Assembly (NCBI RefSeq): GCF_963517015.1
Contig: NZ_CAUQDV010000001.1
Span: 1,928,001-1,992,000 of the forward strand
Direction of reading: 5' to 3'
Length of the DNA: 64,000 bases
From: an uncultured Devosia sp.
GTDB lineage: Bacteria > Pseudomonadota > Alphaproteobacteria > Rhizobiales > Devosiaceae
Made by a program: the position numbers and the translations under genes. Positions 24,137 through 31,921 of the stretch are shown in pieces (position 1 is the stretch's first letter; every line of letters begins with the position of its first letter). The notes beneath the pieces are model-generated. The model did no database searches and was not told the origin of the DNA. It was given only the letters and a program-made list of their open reading frames with translations.

Positions 24137-24457
24137 ATGACCAAGGAACTGTTGGCAGCGGCATTCTGCATGGGTGTTGGTCTGTGCATCGCCGGTGCCG
24201 CCACCCATCTCTATCAATGGCTGGCCAAGCAGCAGGCCGTGCTGCGCTATGACGGCAAGACCTATATGGGCGCGATGGGCAATCTGGCGGTCAGCTTCTT
24301 TTGTGGCCCCTACATCATGCTGCAGATGGGCTGGCACCACGAGGATGACGGCACGCTGTCGATGACCTCGGCGCTGGTCTCGGCCATGGTGGCCTTCAGT
24401 TGGGCGTTCCTCACCGGGCTGCTCATTCTGGGCAGCTATGTGATGGCGGTGCTGTAG
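24137..24457 (+). CDS. small integral membrane protein of unknown function
   Basis: This 106-residue protein starts MTKELLAAAFCMGVGLCIAG at the ATG at 24137 and has about three membrane helices (residues ~5-23, ~45-63 and ~80-104). A charged 'HHEDDGTLS' loop links the last two. The pattern matches an uncharacterised family seen in Rhizobiales; I cannot assign a function. It is divergent from the membrane-anchored gene ending at 24032. Confidence 0.7.
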   Translation: MTKELLAAAFCMGVGLCIAGAATHLYQWLAKQQAVLRYDGKTYMGAMGNLAVSFFCGPYIMLQMGWHHEDDGTLSMTSALVSAMVAFSWAFLTGLLILGSYVMAVL

Positions 24458-24486
24458 ACCCGCTGGAATAGCGAAGAGTTTTTAGC

Positions 24487-24526
24487 GGATACCCCCTCCT
24501 AGCCTCCCCCTGATAGGGGGAGGGAT
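24487..24526. repeat. repeat C, single unit
   Basis: GGATACCCCCTCCTAGCCTC then CCCCTGATAGGGGGAGGGAT. It lies 30 nt after the stop of the small membrane protein. Confidence 0.85.
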
Positions 24527-24574
24527 AGATAGAGTTTGTTGGTAGCCTCAAGCCAAAGCGACAGACGCAAAAAC

Positions 24575-24613
24575 AATGAAGCCAGCCCGCTTGCGCGAGG
24601 CTGGCTTCATTCT
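24575..24613. terminator. symmetric hairpin, candidate bidirectional terminator
   Basis: AATGAAGCCAGCC/CGCTTGCGCGA/GGCTGGCTTCATTCTTC is a perfect 13-bp stem. The downstream T content is modest, so it may be a terminator for the gene ending at 24457 or an unrelated structure. The rest of the 24458-24840 gap is filled by repeat C, this hairpin and repeat A; I see no gene in it. Confidence 0.5.
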
Positions 24614-24676
24614 TCAGACCCCTATCAGGGTAGACTGAGCAGTTACGCTCGGGCGGGGACTGGAAATCCGGAGCTC

Positions 24677-24801
24677 ATTATTTGAGGGAGGCCGGCCTGC
24701 AAAATCCGGTCTGCTGCGCTTCCGGTGCTCACGTACTGAAACGTACGCTGCGCTCCGGTTCTCGCAGACCGGACTTTTCGCCTCGGCCTGCCTCCAATAC
24801 T
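24677..24801. repeat. repeat A, copy 3
   Basis: The left arm contains GAGGCCGGCCTGCAAAATCC and GGTCTGC; the reverse complement of the right arm reads GGCAGGCCGAGGCGAAAAGT and CCGGTCTGC. The core has GCGCTTCCGGTGCTCACGTA, then ACGTACGCTG and CGCTCCGGTTCTCG. The stem is the most regular of the three copies. Confidence 0.8.
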
Positions 24802-24840
24802 TTCGCTCCTCGTGACTGGGGGCGCTGAGCGCCGCCCGTA

Positions 24841-25473
24841 TTACTTGATCGCGGCGGTGATGGTCACGACGTCGCGGGTTTCGACCATGTCGACCCACTG
24901 GCCGGCATTGGCCTGGGACTGGCGCTTGACATAGACGTAGGGCGTGTCGCTCCACAGATCGACCGAGCCGACCTGGTTGTCGAGGACGAGGTCGCCACGA
25001 TCGGTGCGCACGACCAGCACGGCATGGCCTTCGCCATTAAGCTGCTTGACCACCGAGATCAGCAGGGCGCTGGCCGGCCAGCCGGCATTGATGAGGTGGC
25101 GGCGCTTTTCGAGGACATAGTCTTCGCAATCGCCATAGCCGTTGGGATAGGTCCAGAATTCTTCGGTCTGGTAGAGATCCTGATCGGTGACCGGGGTCAC
25201 GGTCTGGTTCACATAGGCATTGATGTTGAGCAGTTCACCCCAGAGGCGCTCGTCGAGCGAGACGGCTTCAACGATATTCTTGTTGGGACCGCATTCCTGG
25301 GGACGGGTCTTGCAGAATTCGAGGTGGCCCACCGGAATGGAGGTGGGGGCGGTGCCGGCCTGGATATAGGCGACATTGGTGAAGTCCAGAGCCTGGACCG
25401 GGGCTGCGATGGCGGTGAGAGCGAGGATCGCTCCGATCAGCGCCTTGCGCAGGCCCTTGTTGTTCGATGACAT
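24841..25473 (-). CDS. transglutaminase-like cysteine peptidase (BTLCP), exported
   Basis: This 210-residue protein has a signal peptide (MSSNNKGLRKALIGAILALT ... APVQA) and the bacterial transglutaminase-like cysteine proteinase triad: Cys in 'YGDCEDYVLEKR', His in 'GEGHAVLVVRT' and Asp in 'DLVLDNQVGSVD'. BTLCP proteins are common in alpha- and gammaproteobacteria; some act on adhesins or regulate surface attachment (the LapG branch), but for this clade the substrate is unknown. It stands alone with repeat A downstream. Confidence 0.9.
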   Translation of the reverse strand: MSSNNKGLRKALIGAILALTAIAAPVQALDFTNVAYIQAGTAPTSIPVGHLEFCKTRPQECGPNKNIVEAVSLDERLWGELLNINAYVNQTVTPVTDQDLYQTEEFWTYPNGYGDCEDYVLEKRRHLINAGWPASALLISVVKQLNGEGHAVLVVRTDRGDLVLDNQVGSVDLWSDTPYVYVKRQSQANAGQWVDMVETRDVVTITAAIK

Positions 25474-25614
25474 TGTGTAGTCTCCCTGATGGAGACGACA
25501 CTAGGGAGGGCCGATTAGGGGCCTCGGAAAAACAAGACGCAGTTTTTATGCGAATTGTATCGATCGGATTCGGGTTGAATTAACCATGCAGGTCAGGGGC
25601 TTGGCCGAATTGGT

Positions 25615-26112
25615 TCAGCGCTGGATTCCGCCGAGTAGGCTCTCGTAGAGAGCGTCGTCCTGGCCGGCGCCCTTGCGGCATTGTTTCGAGCCGATGTGGA
25701 TGGCGGCGATATCGGCAAGGTCTGGCGATGCGTAAGCGAAGGCTTTCTCCGCGACCTGGCCCGGGTCCATGTGCCAGTTCTGGTGATGGACGAGGACGTT
25801 GCGGCCGGCGCTATCGACGGCGAGGGCGGTGACGCAGACGTAGTCGTCATCGGTCGGTGCGCGGTTGGTGAGGCGCTGGGACAGCTGGAGCTGGCCACGG
25901 GTGAGATCGAAGGAGATGGCGAGGTCGACCCACTGGTCGCGCTTCCAGTCCCATTTCTGATGGTAGAGGGGACAGGCAATGATGCTGCCGTCGCTGGCGC
26001 ATTGGCTGAGCTTGATCTGCTGCCAGGCGTAGTCGGTCCAGTCGCTGCGACCGTCGGCGAGAGCGGGGGTGGCGAGGAGAAGGGGGAGGACGGCGAGGGA
26101 GCGGAGGGGCAC
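25615..26112 (-). CDS. small exported protein of unknown function (GTG start)
   Basis: From a GTG at 26112 the 165-residue product opens (M)PLRSLAVLPLLLATPALA, a clean signal peptide. The frame is open to an ATG at 26202, but those extra 30 residues (including SLPLFRGRIGGGTP) are just translated repeat C and would bury the signal peptide, so the GTG is preferred. The mature part contains 'DWTDYAWQQIKLSQC', 'WDWKRDQWVDLAISFDLTRG' and 'YVCVTALAVDSAGRN', with five cysteines in the mature protein. I do not recognise the family. Confidence 0.65.
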   Translation of the reverse strand: MPLRSLAVLPLLLATPALADGRSDWTDYAWQQIKLSQCASDGSIIACPLYHQKWDWKRDQWVDLAISFDLTRGQLQLSQRLTNRAPTDDDYVCVTALAVDSAGRNVLVHHQNWHMDPGQVAEKAFAYASPDLADIAAIHIGSKQCRKGAGQDDALYESLLGGIQR

Positions 26113-26133
26113 GGCGAAGGTGAGTCCTTGTGG

Positions 26134-26173
26134 GGTACCCCCACCTATCCTCCCCCTGAAAAGGGGGAGGGAC
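26134..26173. repeat. repeat C, single unit at the 5' side of an exported-protein gene
   Basis: GGTACCCCCACCTATCCTCC then CCCTGAAAAGGGGGAGGGAC. It lies about 20 nt upstream of the GTG start at 26112 and is directly followed by repeat D. Confidence 0.85.
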
Positions 26174-26188
26174 CAATCGAGTTTGTGG

Positions 26189-26273
26189 GGCGTCTGGGCC
26201 ATTCGGGCGTAGCCCTCATGGCCTAGTCACCTAAAATCGCTCCACTGGAGCGATTTTGCCTTCGGCACGGCGC
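26189..26273. repeat. repeat D, copy 1
   Basis: The unit reads GGGCCATTCGGGCGTAGCCC, TCATGGCCTAGTCAC, then the hairpin CTAAAATCGCTCC/ACT/GGAGCGATTTTG and CCTTCGGC. It ends at the stop codon of the PilZ gene. The copy at 28684 has the same skeleton but a different stem. Confidence 0.75.
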
Positions 26274-26921
26274 CTAGTTCATTCTGAGATTTTGCTGGAT
26301 GACCGTCAGCATTTCTTGTGCCGAGGCGAATTCGACGGCGACGCCGTTCTGGAAGTGGCGGACGACGCGGGCGCGCATGCGGCCCAGGGTGACCGGGGTG
26401 CCCATGGCCGGGCGAACGTCGAGCTCGATGGCGGCGCCCGAGAGCGAGATGTCGATGATCTTGCAATTGTAGCGGCGGCCATCGTCGAGGACGACGGTGG
26501 AATGGCGAATGTCGGGGACGACGCGTTCGTGGCGGCGATCCTCGGGGAGGTTCAGCACGTCCTTGTTGGCCAGCCAGGTGAGCTGGGCTGCCATCTTGTC
26601 GCGTTTGCGCGGGGAGGCGGCGATATCCATGATGAAGCCGCCCTCGACCTGCTTGAGGATGGTACCTTCGATGCGGCCGACGTGGTCGATATAGGCGATC
26701 ACGCGTTCGCCATCCTGGCCGGTGACCGGCACGATGACCAGGGCGTCGCCGGGCGACATTTCAAGAATCTGGCAGGGGAATTCGCGGCGGTCGGCCAGCA
26801 TGTAACGGCCAAGCACCGAAACATGGACGCGCTGGAACTTGCCCTCCTCCGCACGCGTGCGGGCAGGGGCGATAAACTGCTGCGAGGGGAGGTCGTCACT
26901 CAGCATTCGCCGAACCGCCAA
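26274..26921 (-). CDS. PilZ domain protein
   Basis: This 215-residue protein has a C-terminal PilZ domain with both cyclic di-GMP binding motifs: 'EDRRHERVVP' (RxxxR, about residues 128-137) and 'CKIIDISLSGAAIELD' (D-x-S-x-x-G, about residue 160). The N-terminal half, 'QRVHVSVLGRYMLADRREFP' and 'CQILEMSPGDALVIV', looks like a second, degenerate PilZ-like barrel without the arginine motif. It is probably a cytoplasmic cyclic di-GMP receptor; the partner is unknown. Start at 26921 or the ATG at 26906. Confidence 0.85.
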   Translation of the reverse strand: MAVRRMLSDDLPSQQFIAPARTRAEEGKFQRVHVSVLGRYMLADRREFPCQILEMSPGDALVIVPVTGQDGERVIAYIDHVGRIEGTILKQVEGGFIMDIAASPRKRDKMAAQLTWLANKDVLNLPEDRRHERVVPDIRHSTVVLDDGRRYNCKIIDISLSGAAIELDVRPAMGTPVTLGRMRARVVRHFQNGVAVEFASAQEMLTVIQQNLRMN

Positions 26922-27048
26922 AGACTTTAATTACTTTGGCAGGCTAGCTTGTCTTAGTTAACGCAAAGTGTTTCTGCGGTGCGATCCGCGCAGTTCACCT
27001 GTGCGCAGATCGGCAGAATTTGTTTAGAATGCAGGGCCGTCAGTAGTT

Positions 27049-27705
27049 CTACTGACGACCGCCATCGATGACGGCGAGGTGGGCGTAGCGACGCGCGCTA
27101 CGGCCATAGACGACAGCCGGAATGCCCGAGGTCAGGCTGGCGCCTGCGGTGAAGCCGACATCATTGACGACATTGGCTTCGACTTCGCGAACGGAGTCCT
27201 GCATGGCGATGTCGTCGGGCCAGATCAGGCGCAGGCCGGTGATGCGCTGTTCCATGATCGGCTGCACGCCGAGCCAATAGGGCTCTTCGAGGGCCGTCAT
27301 GGCGCCGAGCAGACGCGTATGGGTCGAGCCATTGTGGCGCAGCGGCATGAGAATGGTCTCGAAGCTCACCTTGGTGTGCAGCGCGGTGGTGCCCTGGAAG
27401 GTGACGAGCGCGACGGCGTGATCTTCGGTCACGGCGCGGAGCAGGGTTTCCATGGCGTCATTGTCGCGCTGGTGCCAGAGCGCCGAGAAAGAGCGGCCCT
27501 TGAGTTCGCGGCAGTAGGAGGTGCAGAGATGGCTGCCAGCGAGGCGGAAGGCGAACTTGTCGCTTTCGTCCAGTTCGAGGATGAACGTATTGGCCAGGGC
27601 TTCGCGAATACGGGTCGGATCGATGTCCTTGCGATCGGGCGCGCTGCGCGAACCGCGGATGGAATTCCAGTATTCGTAGAGCGTCCTGGTGCTTGGCTTT
27701 TGCAT
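27049..27705 (-). CDS. PAS domain protein (DUF1457 / PAS_5 family)
   Basis: This 218-residue protein matches the Rhizobiales PAS_5 (DUF1457) family: 'LYEYWNSIRGSRSAPDRKDI' and 'DPTRIREALANTFILELDES' at the N-terminus, 'FAFRLAGSHLCTSYCRELKG' and 'RSFSALW' in the PAS core, and 'HTRLLGAMTALEEPYWLG'. No output domain is attached. Members are presumed cytoplasmic sensors with unknown ligand. It is upstream of the PilZ gene on the same strand but separated by 127 nt. Confidence 0.85.
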   Translation of the reverse strand: MQKPSTRTLYEYWNSIRGSRSAPDRKDIDPTRIREALANTFILELDESDKFAFRLAGSHLCTSYCRELKGRSFSALWHQRDNDAMETLLRAVTEDHAVALVTFQGTTALHTKVSFETILMPLRHNGSTHTRLLGAMTALEEPYWLGVQPIMEQRITGLRLIWPDDIAMQDSVREVEANVVNDVGFTAGASLTSGIPAVVYGRSARRYAHLAVIDGGRQ

Positions 27706-27888
27706 TGTTCTCTCGACCCGCTAAACAGTAACGGACGCTCCCCCCATGGAGCGCATCCGCCGCAGGCAGACATTGTCAAAAGTGGCGGCCAAAAGCGCTC
27801 TTAAAGGTTAAGTAAGGTTAACGCGGCGGGGGCCATGTGGATAAGAAGAGCGTGAGGCGCAGGGCGCCTGCGTAGTCGGAGTGAAGTG

Positions 27889-28623
27889 ATGCGTGAACAA
27901 GGCGAGACGCCCGTAAATCCTGCGCCGGAGGGGCGAGAGCCGATTTTCCTTTTGCCAGGCGCAGTTACCGCGATGATCGGGGTTTTCGTCGCCGTTCACC
28001 TCGCATCAACCCTGGTTCTTAACCAGGAGGGTTACTTCCAGCTGATCTTCTGGTTCGCGTTCCAGCCGCTCAGAATCGTGGCGGCGCCGGAGGATTGGTC
28101 GCTGGCGGTGCCGCTGATCTGGACGCCGTTCAGCCACGCCTTCCTGCATGGCGGATGGGAGCATCTGCTGATCAATTCGGCATGGTTCGCGATCTTTGCG
28201 ACGCCGGTGGCGCGACGCTACGGGGCAGGGCCGATGCTGGCGATTTTTCTGGCCTCTGCCCTGGGCGGGGCGGCTCTGTTTGCCGTCTCCACGCTCTATT
28301 CGGGGTCCTATATGATCGGTGCGTCGGGCGGGGTGGCCGGGCTGACCGGGGCAGCCTGCCGGTTTATCTTTCAGCCGGTGCTGGTGGCGACGCATCCCGA
28401 GACGGGCGAGCGGATGATGCTGGGGCGGAAGCTGGCGAGTTTCGGCGACCTGTGGCGGGACAGCCGGGCGCGGTTCTTCATCCTGATCTGGGTGGTGCTT
28501 AACGCCGCCGTGCCGCTGCTGCCGATGGTGACGGGCGTTGCCATGTCAGTGGCCTGGCAGGCGCATCTGGGCGGGTTCCTGACCGGGATCTTGATCGTGG
28601 GGCTGTTCGAGCGGAAGAGCTAG
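27889..28623 (+). CDS. rhomboid family intramembrane serine protease
   Basis: This 244-residue membrane protein has the rhomboid core: 'FSHAFLHGGWEHLLINSAWF' (the HxxxN-type region of helix 2), the catalytic serine in 'IGASGGVAGLTGA' (GxSG) and the catalytic histidine in 'WQAHLGGFLTGIL'. About six helices are predicted. It should cleave substrates within the membrane; substrates are unknown. The ATG at 27889 is preferred to the GTG at 27886. Confidence 0.92.
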   Translation: MREQGETPVNPAPEGREPIFLLPGAVTAMIGVFVAVHLASTLVLNQEGYFQLIFWFAFQPLRIVAAPEDWSLAVPLIWTPFSHAFLHGGWEHLLINSAWFAIFATPVARRYGAGPMLAIFLASALGGAALFAVSTLYSGSYMIGASGGVAGLTGAACRFIFQPVLVATHPETGERMMLGRKLASFGDLWRDSRARFFILIWVVLNAAVPLLPMVTGVAMSVAWQAHLGGFLTGILIVGLFERKS

Positions 28624-28668
28624 GGCGTCTTCGCCGGGCGGATGTGGCCTATTTGCTCAAACTAAGAG

Positions 28669-28782
28669 GTACCCCCACCTGCCACTCGGCCATAGGCCTC
28701 ATGGCCTTCTCAGCTAAAATCACGCCACAGGCGTGATTTTGCCTACGGCCGCTTCGAAGTCCCCCTGAAAAGGGGGAGGGAC
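28669..28782. repeat. repeat C interrupted by repeat D
   Basis: The left end of repeat C (GGTACCCCCACCTGCC, 28669-28683) and the right end (TCCCCCTGAAAAGGGGGAGG, from 28759) are separated by about 75 nt of repeat D. In uninterrupted copies these two parts are contiguous. Confidence 0.8.
28684..28758. repeat. repeat D, copy 2, nested in repeat C
   Basis: ACTCGGCCATAGGCCTCATG, GCCTTCTCAGC, then the hairpin TAAAATCACGCC/ACAG/GCGTGATTTTG and CCTACGGCCGC. The stem ATCACGCC/GGCGTGAT replaces ATCGCTCC/GGAGCGAT of copy 1, so both arms changed together. Confidence 0.75.
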
Positions 28783-28801
28783 CGATCGAGTATGCTGGAA
28801 C

Positions 28802-30019
28802 TTAGGTGGTTTTGGCGCGGGTGAGTTCGGCTGTGCGGGTCAAGGCCCAGGCGATGAGGGTCAGGGTGACGAGGCCGGTGCCGAGGAGGAGGGCGTCGAT
28901 GCCGGCGTTGGGCTCGATGGCGGCGCGGATCGATTGCAGCAGAATGGAGAAGACCGTGCCGATGGCGAAGGTGGCGAGGCCCTGGCGGCCCATCAGGCGC
29001 AGCGGGGTCATGATCCAGGAGGAGGCGACCTTATGCATGACGGGCAGGTGGCCGAGCACGTAAAATAGCGCCAGGGCATGGAACAGACGCGGGACCGAGA
29101 GGAAGGTCTTGTCGAAATTGGTGATGTAGAAGGGTACGCCGAGGCTGTTGAGCCAGCCCAGGGTGCGGTTTAGCGACAGGCCGAAGGGCGTGATCTTCAT
29201 CCAGAGCAGCACAAAGACGAGGAATGCTGCGCAGAGGGCATAGAGCACGGCGTTGAAGGGGATGAAGGCCTTGCCCTGCTTCATGGCCATGCCCGAGAGC
29301 AGGCCGAGCACGAACAGCAATTGCCAGGAGAAGGGATCGAAGAACCAGCCGCCCTGATTGGGGAAATTGGGGAAGTTGAGGCGGAACTGGCCGGCGACGA
29401 TCCACAGCACAACGGAGGCGATCAGCGTCAGCCAAGGCGCGCGCAGGCCTGCCATGATGATCAGCGGCGTCACGAAGAGCAGCGTCATGTAGAGCGGCAG
29501 GATGTTGAGATAGCCGAGCTGATGGGTCAGCAGCGGAATGCCGATAATGGTGCTGAGCGGCTGCTGGAAGAGCGGCGCGATGTTGTTCTTGGTCAGCAGG
29601 TCCGGCAGGTCGAACCATTTCGCGAAGGCCGCGAAGATGGCGAGGCAGACGAAGGTGATGGTGAGGTGCACGAAATAGAGCTGGCGTGCCCGGGCCCAGA
29701 CCTTGGCGATGGCCGCCCAGAGATTGCCGGTGCGGAAGCGCGATGAATAAGCGAGGCCCGCCGCCATGCCGGACATGAAGACGAAGGCTTCCGCCGCATC
29801 GGAGAAACCGAAATTGCGGTTGGTGAAGGCTTCATAGACCGTGCCGGGCACGTGGTTGACGAAGATCATCACCAGCGCCAGGCCGCGGAACATGTCGAGG
29901 CGCTCATCGCGCCCATCCAGAGGCTTTGCCTCGTGGGCGGAGGGCGACAAGATGGATCGAATCCAGCTTGGGCCAAGCAGGCCGGCAGCGCGATAGGTCG
30001 ACGATTCAGGCAGTGACAT
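28802..30019 (-). CDS. opgC: OpgC protein, glucan succinyl/acyl transferase
   Basis: This 405-residue protein has about ten membrane helices and the OpgC signature: 'DERLDMFRGLALVMIFVNHV' , 'FGFSDAAEAFVFMSGMAAGL' and 'LNILPLYMTLLFVTPLIIMA'. OpgC adds succinyl (or other acyl) groups to osmoregulated periplasmic glucans at the inner membrane. Its start overlaps the 3' end of opgH by 14 nt, so it is the last gene of opgG-opgH-opgC. The first gene in the window is a second member of the family. Confidence 0.92.
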   Translation of the reverse strand: MSLPESSTYRAAGLLGPSWIRSILSPSAHEAKPLDGRDERLDMFRGLALVMIFVNHVPGTVYEAFTNRNFGFSDAAEAFVFMSGMAAGLAYSSRFRTGNLWAAIAKVWARARQLYFVHLTITFVCLAIFAAFAKWFDLPDLLTKNNIAPLFQQPLSTIIGIPLLTHQLGYLNILPLYMTLLFVTPLIIMAGLRAPWLTLIASVVLWIVAGQFRLNFPNFPNQGGWFFDPFSWQLLFVLGLLSGMAMKQGKAFIPFNAVLYALCAAFLVFVLLWMKITPFGLSLNRTLGWLNSLGVPFYITNFDKTFLSVPRLFHALALFYVLGHLPVMHKVASSWIMTPLRLMGRQGLATFAIGTVFSILLQSIRAAIEPNAGIDALLLGTGLVTLTLIAWALTRTAELTRAKTT

Positions 30020-31772
30020 GCTGTGCGGTTCTCAAGGAGAGCAGATCGATCTCCTGTGGGCTTCCATGAACAGTCCATGCCGAAAAGATGGCACGCTGCT
30101 CTTTGACGATGGACGGCGGATCAAGTTCCGAGTCTGTCGCAAACAGCAGGGGAATGCCAGCATTTCGCGTGGGACGCGAGGTCAGGGAGATGAGAACCGG
30201 TGCAAAAATCGCCGGGACCATGGCCGGAGCCACCCAGACGGCGCTTGCCGGCGCAAGCACCAGGATACCGCCCAGTGTCACCACGGCAATGGCGACGATC
30301 CACCAGGAGGCCTGCCAGGCGGTCTTGAGATCGACCCAGTTCTGGCCGCGCGTGGTGGCGGGCCAGCCGCCGTCGAGGCCGAGCAGAACCTGCATGACCG
30401 AGCGCGACTGCAGCAGCAGCAGGGTCGGTGCGAGCAAGGTCGAGACCAGGATTTCCCCGAGCACGGAGGCCAAGGCGCGGAAGGTGCCACCGAAACTGCG
30501 GTTGTGACCGTCGAACATGCCGCGCAGCCAGATGGCGAACTTGGGCAGGAGCAGGACTACGGCAACCGCGACGATGAGGGTCCAGGCGCTGAAGTTGATG
30601 TTCATGAAGCCTGGCATGACCGTGGGCATTTCCGGCCAGAGGGCGGCCAGAACGCTGGCTGCGAGCAGCAGCAGCCAGAGCGGGGAGGCCATATAGGCCA
30701 TGATGCCCTGGAGGAAGGTGAAGCGGCTCCAGATCTTGAGGCCCGGCGCGGTCAGAAGGCGCCCGTGCTGCAGGTTGCCCTGGCACCAGCGGCGATCACG
30801 CTTGGCATATTCGATGAGGTTTTCCGGGCCTTCTTCATAGGACCCCGGCATGGAGGGGTCGAGATTGACCTTCCAGCCGCCGCGCGACAGCAGGGCCGCC
30901 TCGACATAGTCGTGGCTGAGGATGTGGCCGCCAAAGGGGGGCTTGCCGGACAGGACCGGCAGGCCGCAGCAGGAGGCAAAAGCGCGCATGCGGACCATGG
31001 CGTTGTGACCCCAATAGGGGCCCTCGCGGCCAGCCATCAGCTCGGCACCGCGGGCAAAGGTCGGCGACAGGTAGGTCGAGGCAAATTGCAGCGCACGGCC
31101 AAAGATGGTCTGGGCGTGGATGATGTGCGGCACGGTCTGCAGCAGGCCGAGCTTTTCGTCCCGGTCCATGCGGCGAGCCATTTCAGCAATGGTCTTGCCA
31201 TCCATCAGGCTGTCGGCGTCGAGGATCAGCGCATAATCATAGGCAGCGCCGGAGCGGGCGATGAAATCCTCGATATTGCCGGCCTTGCGACCGACATTGA
31301 GCTCGCGGCGACGATAGAAGACGCGGCCGATCGCATCGGGCTCCTCGATCAGGCGATTGAACCAGACCGCTTCCTGAGCGGCGGTTTCGAGCACCTGGGT
31401 GTCGGAGAGAATGACGAAGTGGAATTTCTCGGCGATGCCGAGATTGACGATGCTGCGGTTCATGGCGGCGATGCGCGAGAAGGTCGCAACAGGGTCTTCG
31501 TTGTAAATGGGGATAAGAATAGCGGTCATGCCCTGCGGCCCCTGCTGGGGATTGCCCAGATTGGCGCGGACAGGACGGAAGACGCCCAGAATTGCCGCGG
31601 CGCTGCCCCAGATGAGCCAGAAGCCGCTGAAGGCCACGAGGGCCGTGCGCAAGAGATCGACTGCGGTCAGGCCGCCTTCACCGGTGAGGCGCAGAAAGAT
31701 ATGCGCCCCCAGGATCGTGAGGGTCGCCGCGACCGACAATGCAGCAAGGCGAAAAAAAGCAGGAAACAACAT
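30006..31772 (-). CDS. opgH: glucans biosynthesis glucosyltransferase OpgH (MdoH)
   Basis: This 588-residue membrane GT2 enzyme polymerises the glucan backbone from UDP-glucose. It has two N-terminal helices, then the catalytic domain with 'AILIPIYNEDPVATFSRI', 'LILDADSLMDGKT' (DxD), 'GHILSHDYVEAALLSRGGWK' (third Asp) and 'YAKRDRRWCQGNLQHGR' (QxxRW-type), followed by further membrane helices. It is shorter than E. coli OpgH (847 aa), lacking most of the long N- and C-terminal extensions, as in other alphaproteobacteria. A small overlapping reading frame directly upstream (31787-31921) resembles a detached N-terminus. Confidence 0.93.
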   Translation of the reverse strand: MLFPAFFRLAALSVAATLTILGAHIFLRLTGEGGLTAVDLLRTALVAFSGFWLIWGSAAAILGVFRPVRANLGNPQQGPQGMTAILIPIYNEDPVATFSRIAAMNRSIVNLGIAEKFHFVILSDTQVLETAAQEAVWFNRLIEEPDAIGRVFYRRRELNVGRKAGNIEDFIARSGAAYDYALILDADSLMDGKTIAEMARRMDRDEKLGLLQTVPHIIHAQTIFGRALQFASTYLSPTFARGAELMAGREGPYWGHNAMVRMRAFASCCGLPVLSGKPPFGGHILSHDYVEAALLSRGGWKVNLDPSMPGSYEEGPENLIEYAKRDRRWCQGNLQHGRLLTAPGLKIWSRFTFLQGIMAYMASPLWLLLLAASVLAALWPEMPTVMPGFMNINFSAWTLIVAVAVVLLLPKFAIWLRGMFDGHNRSFGGTFRALASVLGEILVSTLLAPTLLLLQSRSVMQVLLGLDGGWPATTRGQNWVDLKTAWQASWWIVAIAVVTLGGILVLAPASAVWVAPAMVPAIFAPVLISLTSRPTRNAGIPLLFATDSELDPPSIVKEQRAIFSAWTVHGSPQEIDLLSLRTAQHVTA

Positions 31773-31786
31773 GAGGCCCCGAGCGC

Positions 31787-31921
31787 CTAGCGTCCGGTTA
31801 GAGCAGACAGGGTTATCCGCAGCAAGTCAAACAGACTGCGGCGCTCAAGCAGCTGCTTGGGCATGTCCAGGGGGGCGTCGGGCAACGCCCGGGCGAACGG
31901 AAAATCTGCACTATGCTTCAT
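31787..31921 (-). CDS. small overlapping ORF between opgG and opgH (44 aa)
   Basis: The ATG at 31921 overlaps the opgG stop codon region (31911-31913) and the frame ends with TAG at 31787-31789, 14 nt before the opgH ATG. It encodes MKHSADFPFARALPDAPLDM followed by PKQLLERRSLFDLLRITLSA and LTGR. The 'LP.APL.MP.Q' segment is reminiscent of the N-terminal part of OpgH proteins. It is in a different frame from opgH, which has no usable start upstream of 31772. It may be a translated coupling peptide or the remnant of an OpgH N-terminus lost by frameshift. The gap between the two large genes is otherwise unexplained. Confidence 0.4.
   Translation of the reverse strand: MKHSADFPFARALPDAPLDMPKQLLERRSLFDLLRITLSALTGR

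Noticed and set aside
22722..24526. Repeat C series as a CRISPR array
   Set aside because: Units are unevenly spaced, differ in orientation and contain genes between them; no cas genes are present.
30018..31790. 590-residue plus-strand open frame
   Set aside because: Antisense shadow of opgH; composition rich in G/Q/E with no recognisable fold.
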